Below are positions 48,401 to 60,699 of a stretch of 64,000 bases of DNA, piece by piece. Both the position numbers and the translations under genes were made by a program. Within the stretch, counting starts at the first letter, position 1. Every line of letters begins with the position of its first letter. Source of the DNA: Xiphias gladius (Eukaryota > Chordata > Actinopteri > Istiophoriformes > Xiphiidae); the NCBI RefSeq assembly GCF_016859285.1, contig NC_053415.1, forward strand, positions 4,525,001 to 4,589,000. The letters run 5' to 3'. The notes under the pieces are model-generated. The model searched no databases, was not told where the DNA came from, and saw only the letters and a list, made by a program, of their open reading frames with translations.

Positions 48401-51400
48401 TGCTGCACTTGAGAGGCTTGTCCTCCAGAGATCCCTCCTCATGTTCATTCAGAAGGTGTTGAGCTAATAGCTGCCTTGTTTTAGTAGCAAAGGGGCACAG
48501 CTGACACTGATGTGCCAGATGGGTTCTCTGATGAATCTCCAGACTTTCCTTTGTCTCAAAAGACTCCTGGCAGGTAGTGCACTTTATTTGACGGTGCTTG
48601 CTTTGTTGGTGGGTCTTCAGTTTTTCCTTGCTGCTACATGTGTAGTCACACTGCTTGCATGAGAAACAGACTTGGAGCTGGTGCACACGTTTACAGTGAT
48701 TTCTTAGTGCAATTTCTGAACTAAAGTGAGCCTCACAATGAGTGCAAGCATGCTCTAACTCCCCTGTGTGGCACCTGAGGTTGTGCCGCCTTACATCATC
48801 AAGTGTAAAGCCACTGAAGTCACACAGTGAGCAGAAGTGAGTAGGCTGTTTATCGTGGATACGCATCTTGTGTTGACGCAATTTGGACACAGCCCCAAAG
48901 GTCTTGTCACACATATCACACTTGTGACGACCGATTCCTGTATGAAGAGACTCATGCTCATCCAAGCGATAGTGCCTTGTGGTGGCAAAAGGACAGTATC
49001 GGCAACGGTGAGGCCTTACACCTTTGTGTTTGAGGGAGACATGTTGCGCCATGCATCGTTCTTGCTTACAGGTGAAAGTACAGTCCTTACAATGCAAATG
49101 ATTAGGTTTAGCAACATCAAACTTCTTTTTTTTATGAACATACAGAATGTGATGGGTCAAAGAAATTTTAGATTTAAATACAAATGAACACATGGTGCAT
49201 TGGACTTCATCTGGCTTCATGCAGCCTCTCTTTTTATGCCTGTCTAATGCTGTTTTCCGATTGCACCTAAATGCACAGCTTGGACAAGAGAAAATGTGTA
49301 CTTTCTGCTCGGTTCTTCCATTGTACTCATCCACCAAGCCTTCTTTTTCTTTGACTGACTCATTATAACACTTATTCACTTGTGAAAGGATCTGATTCTC
49401 TCTTTTCATAAAATTTTTTTGGCAGGTTGAGAGGTGCCGCTCAACTGTTGCAAGCTTGACTGATGAAAAATTGCACAGCTTGCATTTAAACTTCCCATCT
49501 TTTTTAGTGTAAAGGGACTTTTTTTGCAGTGATACTCCTCTGTCTTTGTTATGTGAACCTATTTGTTTTTTCATAAGCTTGACTTTCAAAAGCTTATTTA
49601 TCCTAGTTTTGCATTGCTGATGTCCTGGTTCAGTTGATGTAGAGGCAATATCATCAAAGCCTTCACAGACTGTTAAATGAGATGTACTTACTTCCTCTTG
49701 AAATTCCTGAGCATTTGAGTCTATGGATTTTTTGGATCCCTCCTTACCCTGACTAGAGCTCTCCCCTATAGCTAGACATATATTTGAAATGCCTACAAAT
49801 GTCCTTGCATTTCGCGGAAGTGCTGGACACTTCTTTGCAATGTGACTATCGATGCCTCGCCTCTGTTTGAACTGCGCACCACAGGCCTGGCACTTGTGTT
49901 CCCTTATCCTTCCACGGCACAAAGCCTGGCAGTGGTACTTCAAAGTGGTCTCCTCGAAGGTTACATAAGAGCACTTGGCACAGCGATAAACGTCTTTAGT
50001 CGGTACCACAAGCAACTGCACCCGTCCCTCCAAAACCATGGATTCTGCTTGGTCCTTGTCGTGCTTCTTCATAGCTTTCAGATGGACATCAGATTCTAAC
50101 GGCTGGTTTTGCTCAGATGGCAAAATGGAACTGATTTCTTCACCATCACTCTCCACTTCAGGTGTTTGACACTTCCCAGGCTCAACTGGTTGACTGTTTG
50201 AACTATTCAAAGGATTATAGTTGTCGTCTAAGTCATCTAGTGCACACTTTTCATGTGGAATTGCTACATTATCTTCCTCTAATGAACTCGTAGATGTAGA
50301 GAAGTCTGCCTTTTCTTGAGATGTATCAGAAATGGCTGTTCTTGGACTTGGATTTGCACAGTTTTCCTCTGGATTTTGCAGTGAGGGGGTTTGATAATCT
50401 GTGGTAGATAGTGTAGTTAAAATAAGAGTACAGTACTCCTCTGGGCTGTTCACAGATGGAGGACTGTCTGAATTACCTTTATTAACAACCTCTTGAGAAA
50501 CAACTTCCAAAACCTTTACTGCATCCACAGTTTGTGATCCAGGTAAAGTTTCTTTGCTTGCACTGTGATCTGCTGCACCAAGAAGATCAGATCGTTCTCT
50601 TTGAGATGGTGGATGTCCTTTAGTGGATTGTTCAGACTGCTCATGAGTTGTTGAGCGCTTATTGTAAAAATCCTGCAAGAAATCTGTTGAGTTCCTCTCC
50701 TTCTCCTTTGCAGCGTAGTTCTCTAGCCATGCTTTGTCCCCAGGTATATACCCATGAGCTTTCTTCTTGTGCAGGAAGAGGCTGATGCTACTGAATGAGG
50801 AATAGAAACAGAGCGCACAGCGAAACTCTTTTAACTTGGTATGTTTGCAGTTCTCATGATTTTGAAGTGCTTGTCGGTAGCAGGTAGTGTAAGTGCAGTA
50901 TTTGCACTTATAGACAGATGACTGTTTCTCCTCTCCAGAATGTTTGGCCAACATGTGATTGCGAAGCTCATATTTGCGTTTGCAGGCATAAGCACAGATT
51001 TCACACATGAGTGATTTGGCTTGATGTCGTAATTTGTGGCTATTTAGCTGGTCCATGCGGTGACAACGATAGGGACACTGATCACACTGATACCTAGAAG
51101 AGAAGACAGGAAATATTATTGTATTTTTGTTTCTCTTCAAAACTTTCCACCATTGTTTTAGTCTTTTGCTTCACATTCTGATGACTGCCCAGCTATTTGT
51201 GAGCTTAACTGATTGTCCCTGCATCTCGCTGATATGTAGTGTGACTTTTTAAGCATATGGACTAACAACACTCCATAGAAACACAATATGCAGGGTAGCC
51301 ATCCTGCACCTGCAAAAGCATAGCTTAAAGAAAATACAGTATGTTCATGGCATCACAGATGGAACCAAAATAACAAGAAAGTCAGAGAGTTGTCAATCAG

Positions 51401-54214
51401 TCACAATTTGTACACGCTCGTACAGTCCTAAGAACAGCTCTAATCAGACTAAATAAGGAATAATACCTGTATGGATGTAGCAAGGACCTGTAGAGGACTT
51501 GAGCTAAATGCAATAAGGTCGCAGCATGCAGGACATGGTTTTAAACACAGCATCAGTTTTGATACATCTGTTTGTACACAGCAATGGCCCAACAATACCA
51601 GATAAAAATACTGTATATCCAAAAAATCAACCTGAGGTCTCCAGCATGTTTCCTCATATGGACATTCAGATAGTGCTTCCATTTAGTGACGTATCCACAT
51701 TCAGCGCACATGAAGTTCTTGTCATCAGAGTGAGTGAGCATATGCTTAGAGAGGTAGGACTCATCTCGGCACCTGAAATCACACAGGCTACATTTGTGGG
51801 GCTTCTCTCCTTTTAAAGAAAAAAAAAGAAATTGGGAGATGTAATGTCCAGAAGTAGTAGTACAGCAGTAGTACAGCTAACCACACAACAAATGTAAAAA
51901 CTGTGGATACTTATAAGGTGAAAATCTGATGACAAAACCTTTACAACATTAAAACTACTCCATCCTCACCACTGTGCATCAGCATGTGTCTCTTCAAGCC
52001 ACGTTTATGCGAGGTCACGTAGCTGCACTGAGAACAGCGATGGATCTTCTCGTTGCCGTGCAAATGTCCAACGTGCTGCTCAAACTCCACAGGGTTAAAT
52101 GTGATGAAGGAGCAAAAGTCACAGCAAAGCTTGTCATTCCCTGGGTGACCGTGCCGCTGGTGCTGGAGGAAAACAGTTTTATTGGAGCAAGAGAAATCAC
52201 ACTGCGAACAGTGATAGGCAAGGTGTGTCCTATAATGAGCCTCCATGTCCGTCTCTTTTTGGAAAATGGCACCACAGGCATGATGGCGACATTCAACTGC
52301 CTTGACACCGTGGACCTCAACAGTGTGTCTAAAAAGTTCTTTGCGCAACGAACTCTGGAAAGAACAAGCCTCTTGGAAGCAGGACATTGGCTTCCTGTCT
52401 GGTGGGATGTTGTGCGTCTTCATGTGAGCCTTAAGTGACCTGCTTTGGCGAAAGCTTTGACCACAGGTGGGGCAAGGATAGCTTTGACTGTTTATGCCAT
52501 TTTCTGCCTCATCAGCATGCATGCTGACCAGGTGCCGACGGATTGCGTTCCGCTCCACGGCAGAATATTCACACAAGTGGCAATGGTGAACCTTTTCACC
52601 TGCTTCACGAAGCTTGTGTATGCGTAGCTTGCTCTTGCTGGTGAAGTAGCGCTTGCAGTTGGGACACTGGAGACTGGGGTCAGGAAAATGTAAATGGAGG
52701 TGCTCCTGCAGGTGGGACCGCATTTTGAAGCAGCGCCGACACGTAGGGCAGGTGTGGGTGCGATAGATGTGCTCTCCACCCTCTGCAAGGTACTCTAATG
52801 GACAAGAACATATAACACGAATTTTGGGCAATGTGGCAAGGTTAGTAATTATGCTTCTTTGACACATTAGAAATATTTAAACAAGAATAACACATATTTT
52901 GTCTTTAGTACAGTTTTCTCTCCTCTGGTGTTTCCTGGTGCTGTCATTTGCTGCCACTGCTTCTCTTCAATCAAAACTGCTCTAAGTAGACCAAAATAGC
53001 TACTGCACTATAACCCAGTTGGCCTTTTTCACAGAAGACATGTTGACGAATCACAGCAGAAAAAGCACAGTTGTAAATGAGAAGAGGAAAGATGGCTGTA
53101 TTCCATTTAGCTGCTCCAGTTTCAGGGTCCTGGTGTTGCACATGCCGATTCACTGTCACACTATCATGACTTTACTGGGACTTTTCCTACTAGGAAAAGT
53201 CTAAATGTCCACTGTGAAAACGGCCTATTACACCTCCAACTGTAACTTTCTGCATTCCTGTCTTGCATTAGAAGGCAATCACTTTCACACTTGATTTTGC
53301 TGCTACAACTGCAATAACTGTATTTTAAATTCCAATTTTGCATATGTAAATTAGCAATTGCTCACTATAATCTGCCAAGCAGAATGGTGTATCTACCTTT
53401 GGATTTCAGTGGTGCACTGTCTACTTCTGGAGGATTGTCTCTTCCATTGGCCTTTCTTGCTATTTTAATATTGTGCCCTTTCCTCTCAGGCTGTTCCTTG
53501 TGCTCGTCTTCTGGGACATAAATTGGGTTGGATTTCAGTTTTCTTTTTGGCCTGCCGGACACCTGAGGCTGATGGCTTCCAGTAGTACATACAGTTGTGG
53601 ACGCAGGCTCGTTCCCTATGAAACAAATGTGGCAAAATTTTAATGTTAAATCTACTTAAGATCAATCACAAAGCGGTAGAGCGATGGGTTTGTGTAAGAT
53701 AACATTCTCCATACAGTATCTGTTTACCTTGAGCACAAGCTGGAAGATGGTTGTGCTCCAAGAGGTGGTCACTCAGCTCCTTTAAGTGTTCAGTGACAAA
53801 CTGACAATGAAAGCAGCTGAAGGGCATGTGGCCCCACAAGTGTCTCTCCATCTCACCCTGTGTGGGCAGTGACACTTTGCAGTCTTGGAAGGGGCAAGGA
53901 ATGAGAGTAAGACGATGAGTGGACGTCAGATGGGCTTGATATTCCTGGTGGTCTGTGCTGCTGAACTGGCAGCCTTGCTCAGTGCAGGGGAAGAGACCTC
54001 TAGTGTCGTGTCCACTGTGAATCATTTTGAAGTGGTGTCTCAGAGCACTTGGCTTGGAAAAGACCTCATTGCACTGGGAGCATTTGTAGCTGGCCAACTG
54101 TCCTTTACTGGATGGAGCGGTCACCCTCTTTGAACAGGGGTGAGAGACAAATATGTCATGGTCTGAGAAACTCTGTCCACATTTTTCACATCGATGAGGT
54201 TTGACTATCTCCAT
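45489..54214 (-). CDS. znf142: zinc finger protein 142, multi-C2H2
   Basis: ZNF142 is a large nuclear C2H2 zinc-finger protein, taken to be a transcription regulator. The coding exons, 5' to 3', are 53728-54214, 53397-53615, 51970-52794, 51632-51809, 48195-51093, 46323-46428 and 45489-46018. Phases close to 1747 residues (human about 1690-1850 by isoform). By eye about 41 C2H2 fingers are spread over all exons but the second; the 2.9-kb exon alone holds about 20. That exon also has a long finger-poor acidic region (about residues 700-940) between finger clusters. The start ATG is five bases after the acceptor of its exon, so a non-coding leader exon is expected near 54616. Identity rests on finger arrangement plus position next to bcs1l. 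A LINE fragment lies in the intron before the 46323 exon and a MITE in intron 2. Confidence 0.93.
47090..48031 (+). mobile_element. LINE endonuclease fragment, degenerate, in znf142 intron
   Basis: The plus strand, antisense to znf142, reads INIGTLNMRTM, then AAEMKNYNLDLLDICETN, later HTQGVAL, QCYTPTN and finally ASDHQLLLAKLKF. These are the ordered motifs of the AP-endonuclease domain of a non-LTR retrotransposon. It is broken by stops and frameshifts (for example near 47410 and 47660). The usual GDFN motif is changed, reading GYFN at about 47697. No reverse transcriptase follows. The motifs resemble the CFDP2/RTE-like type, but the clade is uncertain. Confidence 0.8.
53021..53225 (+). mobile_element. 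MITE with internal hairpin, copy 2 (znf142 intron 2)
   Basis: The ends are GGCCTTTTTCACAG and CTGTGAAAACGGCC, inverted repeats with one difference. The core tgtattccatttagctg is shared with copy 1 at 18812-19008. A perfect 11-bp-arm palindrome (gacttttccta, ctaggaaaagtc) lies at 53179-53201 near the right end. No open frame is present. Confidence 0.75.
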
Positions 54215-55472
54215 TGTGCCTACAAAAACAAACAAACAAACAAAAAAAGAGCACTGCATTTAGTTACAATGTGACAGACTTAAAAATGACGTGACAGACA
54301 TATGTAATTTATGCTCATGTTTTGTTACTATTTTATAATATCCTGAGTGCACTAGGTACATACAGCATATATATTAACAGTTTGTTATTATTCACATAGG
54401 TTTTAGCTGTCGGAGGGTTGCTAGCTATAGTACCAATTTTTTTTAAAAATGTATTTAGTCCGTAATAAAGTAAAAAAAACAACATTCCTGTGAAGACTGG
54501 AATTGTGTTGTAACTATATTATAATGACGCGTAATAACATATATATCTAACAAAGCATCCCTGACGCAATCACACGAAAACATTTTCCTGCATTTCAATA
54601 CATTACGTTACTTACAATACAGGTAGAATTTCGACCGACTGCCCGGATTTTCGCAGTGCCTTCTATCTGAAAAACACAGCATCAACGTTTATCAGTTTAG
54701 CAGTATGGCTGACGTATCCAGCTCGTAAAACCGCATTTACTGCTTGTTACTGCTTGTTGCTTAGAGGTCTTTCTTAATTTATACTAAGTGTCCGCATCGG
54801 AAGTTATACCTACGATTTATGATAATATAATCTGGTATCTATTCGCTACCAGCATCGCCATTAACGCTAGCTGAGCTAACATTAGCTTCTTGTGATTTTG
54901 GTCGCAAAATGTTCAAGTCTCAGTTACTGGGAGCAATTAATTTCAGCTGTTGCGGGTGATATAGTAAACTGCACACACTATATTATCTACCAACATGTTT
55001 GTCTACCTTAGCCGTTAGCCTAGCTTGCGAACAAAATGATGTGAAGATAACACTTAAAGGGTAGGGGAACCAATGTTTCTAGGCAGGCGAACAGTCGGAA
55101 TGGTATTTATCAAACACAGGAAATGTAGTGGAGGTCGCTGCCACTATTACACGAACCGAGAGTCATACATTGCCGACTTGGGGTTAGTAGTTGGCTGAAC
55201 GGTGCCGTTTACAGAGAAACGGTGTACATTGGAAGCGACCATGGTCACAAACTTGCGATATGTATAAAGACAAAGAATCGGGATATTTATTGTTTGACAT
55301 CATCGGAAGAAAACACCAGCTTTCATTAGATTGCCCAGCTTGGCTCATATCAAAACTATCTGGACTGTTTGACTGATCTGCAAATGAGTTTGCAATTTGC
55401 CTGTGCTCCTATAAAGTGTTATAACAGCTATATAGAGTCTGATTCCACTTGAAGAGTGCAGATATCAGCAAC
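54215..55472. promoter_or_regulatory. shared upstream region of znf142 and bcs1l
   Basis: The start codons of the two divergent genes are 1.26 kb apart. A minus-strand donor at about 54615 (GTAAGTAA) suggests a znf142 leader exon at about 54616-54700. The bcs1l leader is probably near 55150-55250. A GGAAGT (ETS-like) core lies near 54797. A (CAAA)n repeat at 54224-54246 forms part of the znf142 acceptor tract. No TATA box is clear. The human genes have the same head-to-head layout. Confidence 0.55.
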
Positions 55473-58347
55473 ATGCCCCTGTCAGACTTCCTGGACAGCC
55501 TGAAGGACAACCCATACTTTGGGGCCGGCTTTGGACTGGTTGGGGTCGGGACAGCGTTGGCGGTGGCCAGGAAAGGCGCCCAGGTGGGGATGATCTTCTT
55601 CCGCAGGCACTACATGATCACTCTGGAGGTCCCCAGCAGGGACAAGAGCTACCACTGGCTCCTGAGCTGGATCACCAAGCACGCCAGGCACACTCAGCAC
55701 CTGAGCGTGGAGACCTCCTACCTGGCACATGAGAGTGGACGGGTGCACACGCAGTTTGACTTCCACCCAAGCCCTGGGAACCACATCATCTGGTCAGAGA
55801 AATTCATTAGATATACTTCTTTACATCACGTTTGGCATGGTGCCTTTACGCTTTACAGACTCCCTTTTAAATCTTTACATGAGGTTTAAGAAGTATGACA
55901 TAAAAATACAGAGACAATACCTATGTATATTAATCTGCTTGACAAATACTGTTCTCTCTAACGGCAGTACAACTTGAGACAATGTCATCCATTGTGCTCC
56001 GCAGGTATGGGAGGAAGTGGATCAGGGTGGAGAGGACCAGAGAGAAGCAGATGGTGGATCTGCACACTGGAACCCCATGGGAGTCCGTCACTTTCACTGC
56101 TCTAGGCAGAGACAGACAAATCTTCTTTAATATCTTACAAGAAGGTACAGCTCTACAGTATATACCTAACAAGTACATGTTTCAGAGATTTTTGTCATTT
56201 GCAATATACTGAACTTCTTTTTTGCCCCTTAGCCATTTAGTGGTCATATAGTGCAGCTGTCCATCATGTTTTGTAGCAAGAGAATTGGCCCTGAAGCAGG
56301 AGGAGGGCCGGACTGTAATGTACACAGCCATGGGTGCTGAGTGGAGGCCCTTTGGATTTCCACGGCGACGCAGACCCCTCAGCTCTGTGGTTCTGGAGGC
56401 ATGTGTGGCTGAAAGGATTGTCGAAGATGTGAAGGACTTCATTGGAAACCCCAAGTGGTACACAGACAGAGGTAAAATATACCAGGGGCTCAATTTTATT
56501 CATTCAGTGTATATGGAAGTTATCTTTGTGTGTTTTATATTACCTAGATATATAATTCATGTTTTGGTATTATGATAGTTACTATTGTTGAGTGTTGTGG
56601 TTGCAAGCCTTGTTGTTTTGAAAACACCTTGTTGGTGCCTTCAATGAAACCTTGACATGTGCGATTTGAGTGTTGGAGTGTCAGTTTTAGTTTAAATAAA
56701 TAGATTGGAAATAAATCTTCAAATCTGCAAGATGATTTTCTTGCTGTACTGGCATTAGCTGAAACCAATGGCTTCCTGAAATGTTGTGTATTGTAGTGTG
56801 CTTGGGAAATGGTGGCAGTGATGTAACATATATAATTTGTAGCTAATCAGCTAAAATGTGCAAAACCAAAGGATTGTCCAATAATAAGTTCATTTTTTTT
56901 TCTTAAATTGCCTGTTTTGAAAAGCACAATGCGGAAAAATTCTCAGTTTTCAGTTACTCTGTGATTGTCATCTGGATGACAGTGATGATGTTTTTTTTCT
57001 TTGTCTTTGAAGGTATCCCTTACAGAAGAGGATATCTGCTATATGGACCCCCAGGCTGTGGAAAAAGTAGTTTTATGTGAGTGTGGTATAGAATTTTTCC
57101 TGTACCTATTTACAATATATGTAATTGAAAGATGTACAAAGTCAAGTAGAGTTCTTTCACGTCACATATTAAACTCTGTGTATAGTGTATGTCCTCATCT
57201 CCTGTTTGTGACTCTTTGTGTTTCAGCACGGCACTGGCAGGCGAGCTGGGCTACAGCATCTGTCTGATGAGTCTGAGTGACCGAACCCTTTCAGATGACC
57301 GTCTGAACCACCTCCTGAGTGTGGCACCGCAGCAAAGCATCATACTGTTGGAGGATGTAGATGCAGCCTTTGTCAGCCGGGAGCTGCTTCCCACAGAGAG
57401 TAAGCAGAAGGGAAGGACAAGTGGTCTTGGATTTGTCCTAAGAAGCTAATTGCAACGATTAGTAATTGTAGTTGTTATTATTAATGTGATGAGAAGTTAA
57501 AATGTTCTTCTTCTTTATTTTAAATCATCAGAGATTTTCATTCATGCATCAACAAGTTAAAATTCTCTACTGAGGTACATTGGGAAGCTGTGGCTGTTCA
57601 GACAGACACTGTCTTTACGTTTTATTGGGATTTAATGGGTACTTTCAAAACACTTCTGTCTTTGCCTCACAGACCCTCTGGCCTACCAGGGAATGGGAAG
57701 ACTGACCTTTAGTGGCCTGCTTAACTCTCTGGATGGAGTGGCTTCATCTGAGGCTAGGATAGTTTTTATGACCACCAACTTCATTGAAAGGTGCACATGG
57801 AAATGCATTTGTAAACAAAGTACTTAACATTATTGTACATCATCTACATCTGCAGTTCCCCTCAGCTCTATGAAGCTTATTGTCCAGTCTGGGACCTTGT
57901 TTGTGTTTTACAGCCTGCAAACACAACTCTCATGAGCTCTATTTCCAATTATAGGAGGCAACTGTTTTCAATAAAACAGCTCTGACTCCCAGCTTCAAAG
58001 TTAGCAACCAGTGCTTCTTTGACATTTCATTGGTGAGTTTTACGCACATTAAGGATTATTTCAGTGACATTAATTTCCAGTTCTCTGCACACAGGTTAGA
58101 CGCGGCACTGATCCGTCCTGGCCGTGTGGATCTGAAGCAGTACATTGGCCACTGCACACACTGGCAGCTCACCCATATGTTCCGGCGGTTCTACCCAGAC
58201 GAGCCTGCTTCTGAAGCAGAGCGGTTTGCTGAGCGTGCGTTAGCCACCCACTCTGATATCAGTGCTGCTCAGGTGCAAGGACACTTTCTGCTGCACAAAA
58301 TGGACCCTGCAGGATCTATAGACAATGTTGCCCAAATAAAAGGATGA
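55473..58347 (+). CDS. bcs1l: BCS1-like AAA protein, complex III assembly
   Basis: BCS1L is an AAA ATPase of the mitochondrial inner membrane that moves the folded Rieske protein into complex III. The coding exons are 55473-55792, 56005-56144, 56277-56471, 57013-57076, 57227-57399, 57673-57790 and 58095-58347. They make 420 residues (human 419). One transmembrane segment near residues 14-32 ([16 protein letters not shown]) is followed by the RK-rich import signal and the BCS1-specific domain. Walker A is GPPGCGKSS at 230-238 and Walker B is IILLEDVDA at 278-286. Arginines of the second region of homology are in ALIRPGRVD. The start MPLSDF is the human one. The first donor (TG then GTCAGA) is weak. 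AATAAA at 58381 is the likely poly(A) signal. Confidence 0.97.
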
Positions 58348-58380
58348 TACGACTTGAAGGTGTTCGGAGACTGACTGCTG

Positions 58381-58386
58381 AATAAA
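58381..58386 (+). terminator. bcs1l poly(A) signal
   Basis: AATAAA occurs 34 bases after the bcs1l stop. An earlier one, in the final codons, is unlikely to be used. The 3'UTR would be very short. Confidence 0.6.
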
Positions 58387-59570
58387 GAGAAATATGAGAA
58401 ACCTGAGTAAATTGTTTTTCATTTCCATGTTCTCTGATGCTGTTTGTGGTTTGTTTGATCGGTGGACACAAAAAACCTGCTTATTTTTAACCATTATGTC
58501 AAATTCTTAAATTACATAGTCAAATGACATTTCAAATGCTTTCCTCTTTCACACTTCAATGGGCAGTTCAGCTGATTTCAGTGCTTAGATACCATTTGAC
58601 ATTTCAACTTCTTACTGTGCACTTACTTGAACTTTCCTTGGTTTTACCACATCAACTGACATTTTAAACTTAAGTTGTTACTGAAGCTTCAGTTTTTTCA
58701 GCACTTTCGTTTCAAACTACCGTTTCAACTACAAATTGGACTGTTTGAATATTTGTTTATTCTAAATGTTTCAGCTGCATGACTAGAACAGCAAGCACAC
58801 AAATTTTCTTCAGGAAATGTATTCTTTTCTAGTCATTATAATTAATGTTCAGTCAGAAACCCACAAGTACAGTAAGTAGTAAGCTACAAGATGACAGAAA
58901 TCCTACAAAACCACTGCTTTCCTGGATATGTACTGTGGTAGTACTGCTCCTATTTAAATTTGAAGAAGATAAACTTTATTTATATAGAATTTTTAGAAAC
59001 CAAAGGTACAATGTGTTCTCCAAAAAGATGTACCTAACCACCTGAAAAGTTAATCGCAAGAAAGCCAAAGAAAACATATGCTTTCAAGTAATGTGCACTG
59101 ATTTTTGGCTTCTCTAAGACTTGGGCTGTTACAGAAATTTAGTGTTGAGTTGAATCTTGTCTTGTTTTAGCATCATGCATCTCAAAGTTTTAAAGGCTCA
59201 ATCTCTACAAGTCTACCATCTCTTTTTTTTTTTCATAAACAACATTAACTTGTTATTCAGTAGCATGGTTAGATGGCATTAATTTTTAAAATGTTTTTAG
59301 CGCAAATGCACAAAAGAAAGAAATACGTTTGAGTGGTATATTATTTGTCTGAATTATGCAGTTTTCTACTTGCTTCAATTACCCAGCACACTACATAAGA
59401 CTCACATTACAGATATATGAGTGGAAAGGCCTTTGGTCCTGCTTGTTCCTAGTTGATCGTTGAGGGCTGGGCTGGAAGGGTTAAACATTCTGTGAAACAT
59501 GGCCCCTCCCCACTTAGCAAACCTCTTACATGCAATGAGAGACCTGTGTATTTGCCATTCTGCCCTCGTC
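58387..59570. other. bcs1l-cyp27a1 spacer
   Basis: About 1.2 kb of AT-rich DNA. It shows no coding exon, no RNA gene and no repeat that I recognise. The right part must hold the cyp27a1 promoter and leader; I see no clear TATA box. Confidence 0.5.
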
Positions 59571-60475
59571 ATGGCTGCATGGCTGACTCGGAGTCTAGTG
59601 CAAAGGAATGGCAGCTGGCTGCTGCCATTCCCTATTGCCATGGCCCGGGTGTGCTCCAGGGGTTCTGGAAGCACTTCCTCTTCCCAGAAGGGCCTCTCTG
59701 CCTTCCAGGACAAGCCTCGGACACTGGAGGACCTACCACATGTCAGCTTCTTGGAGCTGATTTACAGATTGGTGCTTCAGGGTTTCTACAGCCGTATACA
59801 TGAGTTACAGGTACACCAGTCTGCAGTACAGTTCTCTGCATGGTCTCTGAATGTTACAGCTTTACATCGGGTTTCTGCCACAGTGATGGATCCTTTAGTT
59901 TGTTTTGATGCATTCTAGAAATCTTTGGTATAATTTGTCTGCTTTGGTTGTTATTGCAGGGATTAGGGTGTGATTCTGATATTCTGATTGCATTTGCCCC
60001 CAGTGACGATGCATAAAAGAAAATGTCGGGCTGGTTGCATTACCTTTATTCCCATGGCAACCTCAGTTGCACTCTCATATCCTCACGTGCTCTGCTCATT
60101 GGCTTTACAAATGTGCAATGAATTTTTTTAGTCATAGTGCATTTGAATGATTAGCTGGATATTCAGACTTTGTTGATATTAACAGCATTTCAGATTTTTA
60201 TACTTCTTCTTCTTACTAACATGTAACAAGATTGCTTACACTCACGCTTCTCTGTTAAGTCATCTATCTTGCATTCACTTTGTCTACCATCAGATCTATG
60301 AGAAACAGCTATATGGGCCTATATACAGAGATGGACTTAACTCAGTGTCCTTGAACACCCCAAAGCTGCAGGAGGAACTCATGAGAAATGAGGATAAGTT
60401 CCCTTGCCGAGGAGACATGTCCCTGTGGAAGGAGTATCGCGACATGAGAGGATTCGGCTATGGACCTTTCACAGT
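59571..60475 (+). CDS. cyp27a1: sterol 26/27-hydroxylase (CYP27A family), first two exons, partial
   Basis: CYP27A1 is the mitochondrial P450 that oxidises the sterol side chain in bile acid synthesis. Exon 1 is 59571-59810 and exon 2 is 60294-60475; the rest lies beyond the window. The start MAAWLTRSL gives an arginine-containing, acid-poor presequence of about 40 residues, fitting mitochondrial import. An upstream in-frame ATG at 59499 and one at 59535 would add 24 or 12 residues. After the presequence comes TLEDLPHVSFLELIYRLVLQ, then YGPIYRD, NEDKFPCRGDMSLWKEYRD and YGPFT, the CYP27 N-terminal pattern. Heme-binding parts are not in view. No further exon is found up to position 64000, so intron 2 exceeds 3.5 kb. 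Teleosts carry several cyp27a1 copies, and which this is cannot be told. Confidence 0.88.
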
Positions 60476-60699
60476 GTAAGACTGCCAAACACTGTATGAT
60501 ACACAAATAAACTGTTAAATATTTACACAATGGCTTCCCAGGGTAAAGTATTGTCACATGAGTGGGATGGATTAATAATTAAAGATACCTTTAATACTCT
60601 CAGACTGGAAAGTTGATATTTAAATCCCCAACATTATTTGCCTATACAGTTTGGTTAAGAGAAGAAATACATAAAAAAAACTAGAATAATATTCAAAGA

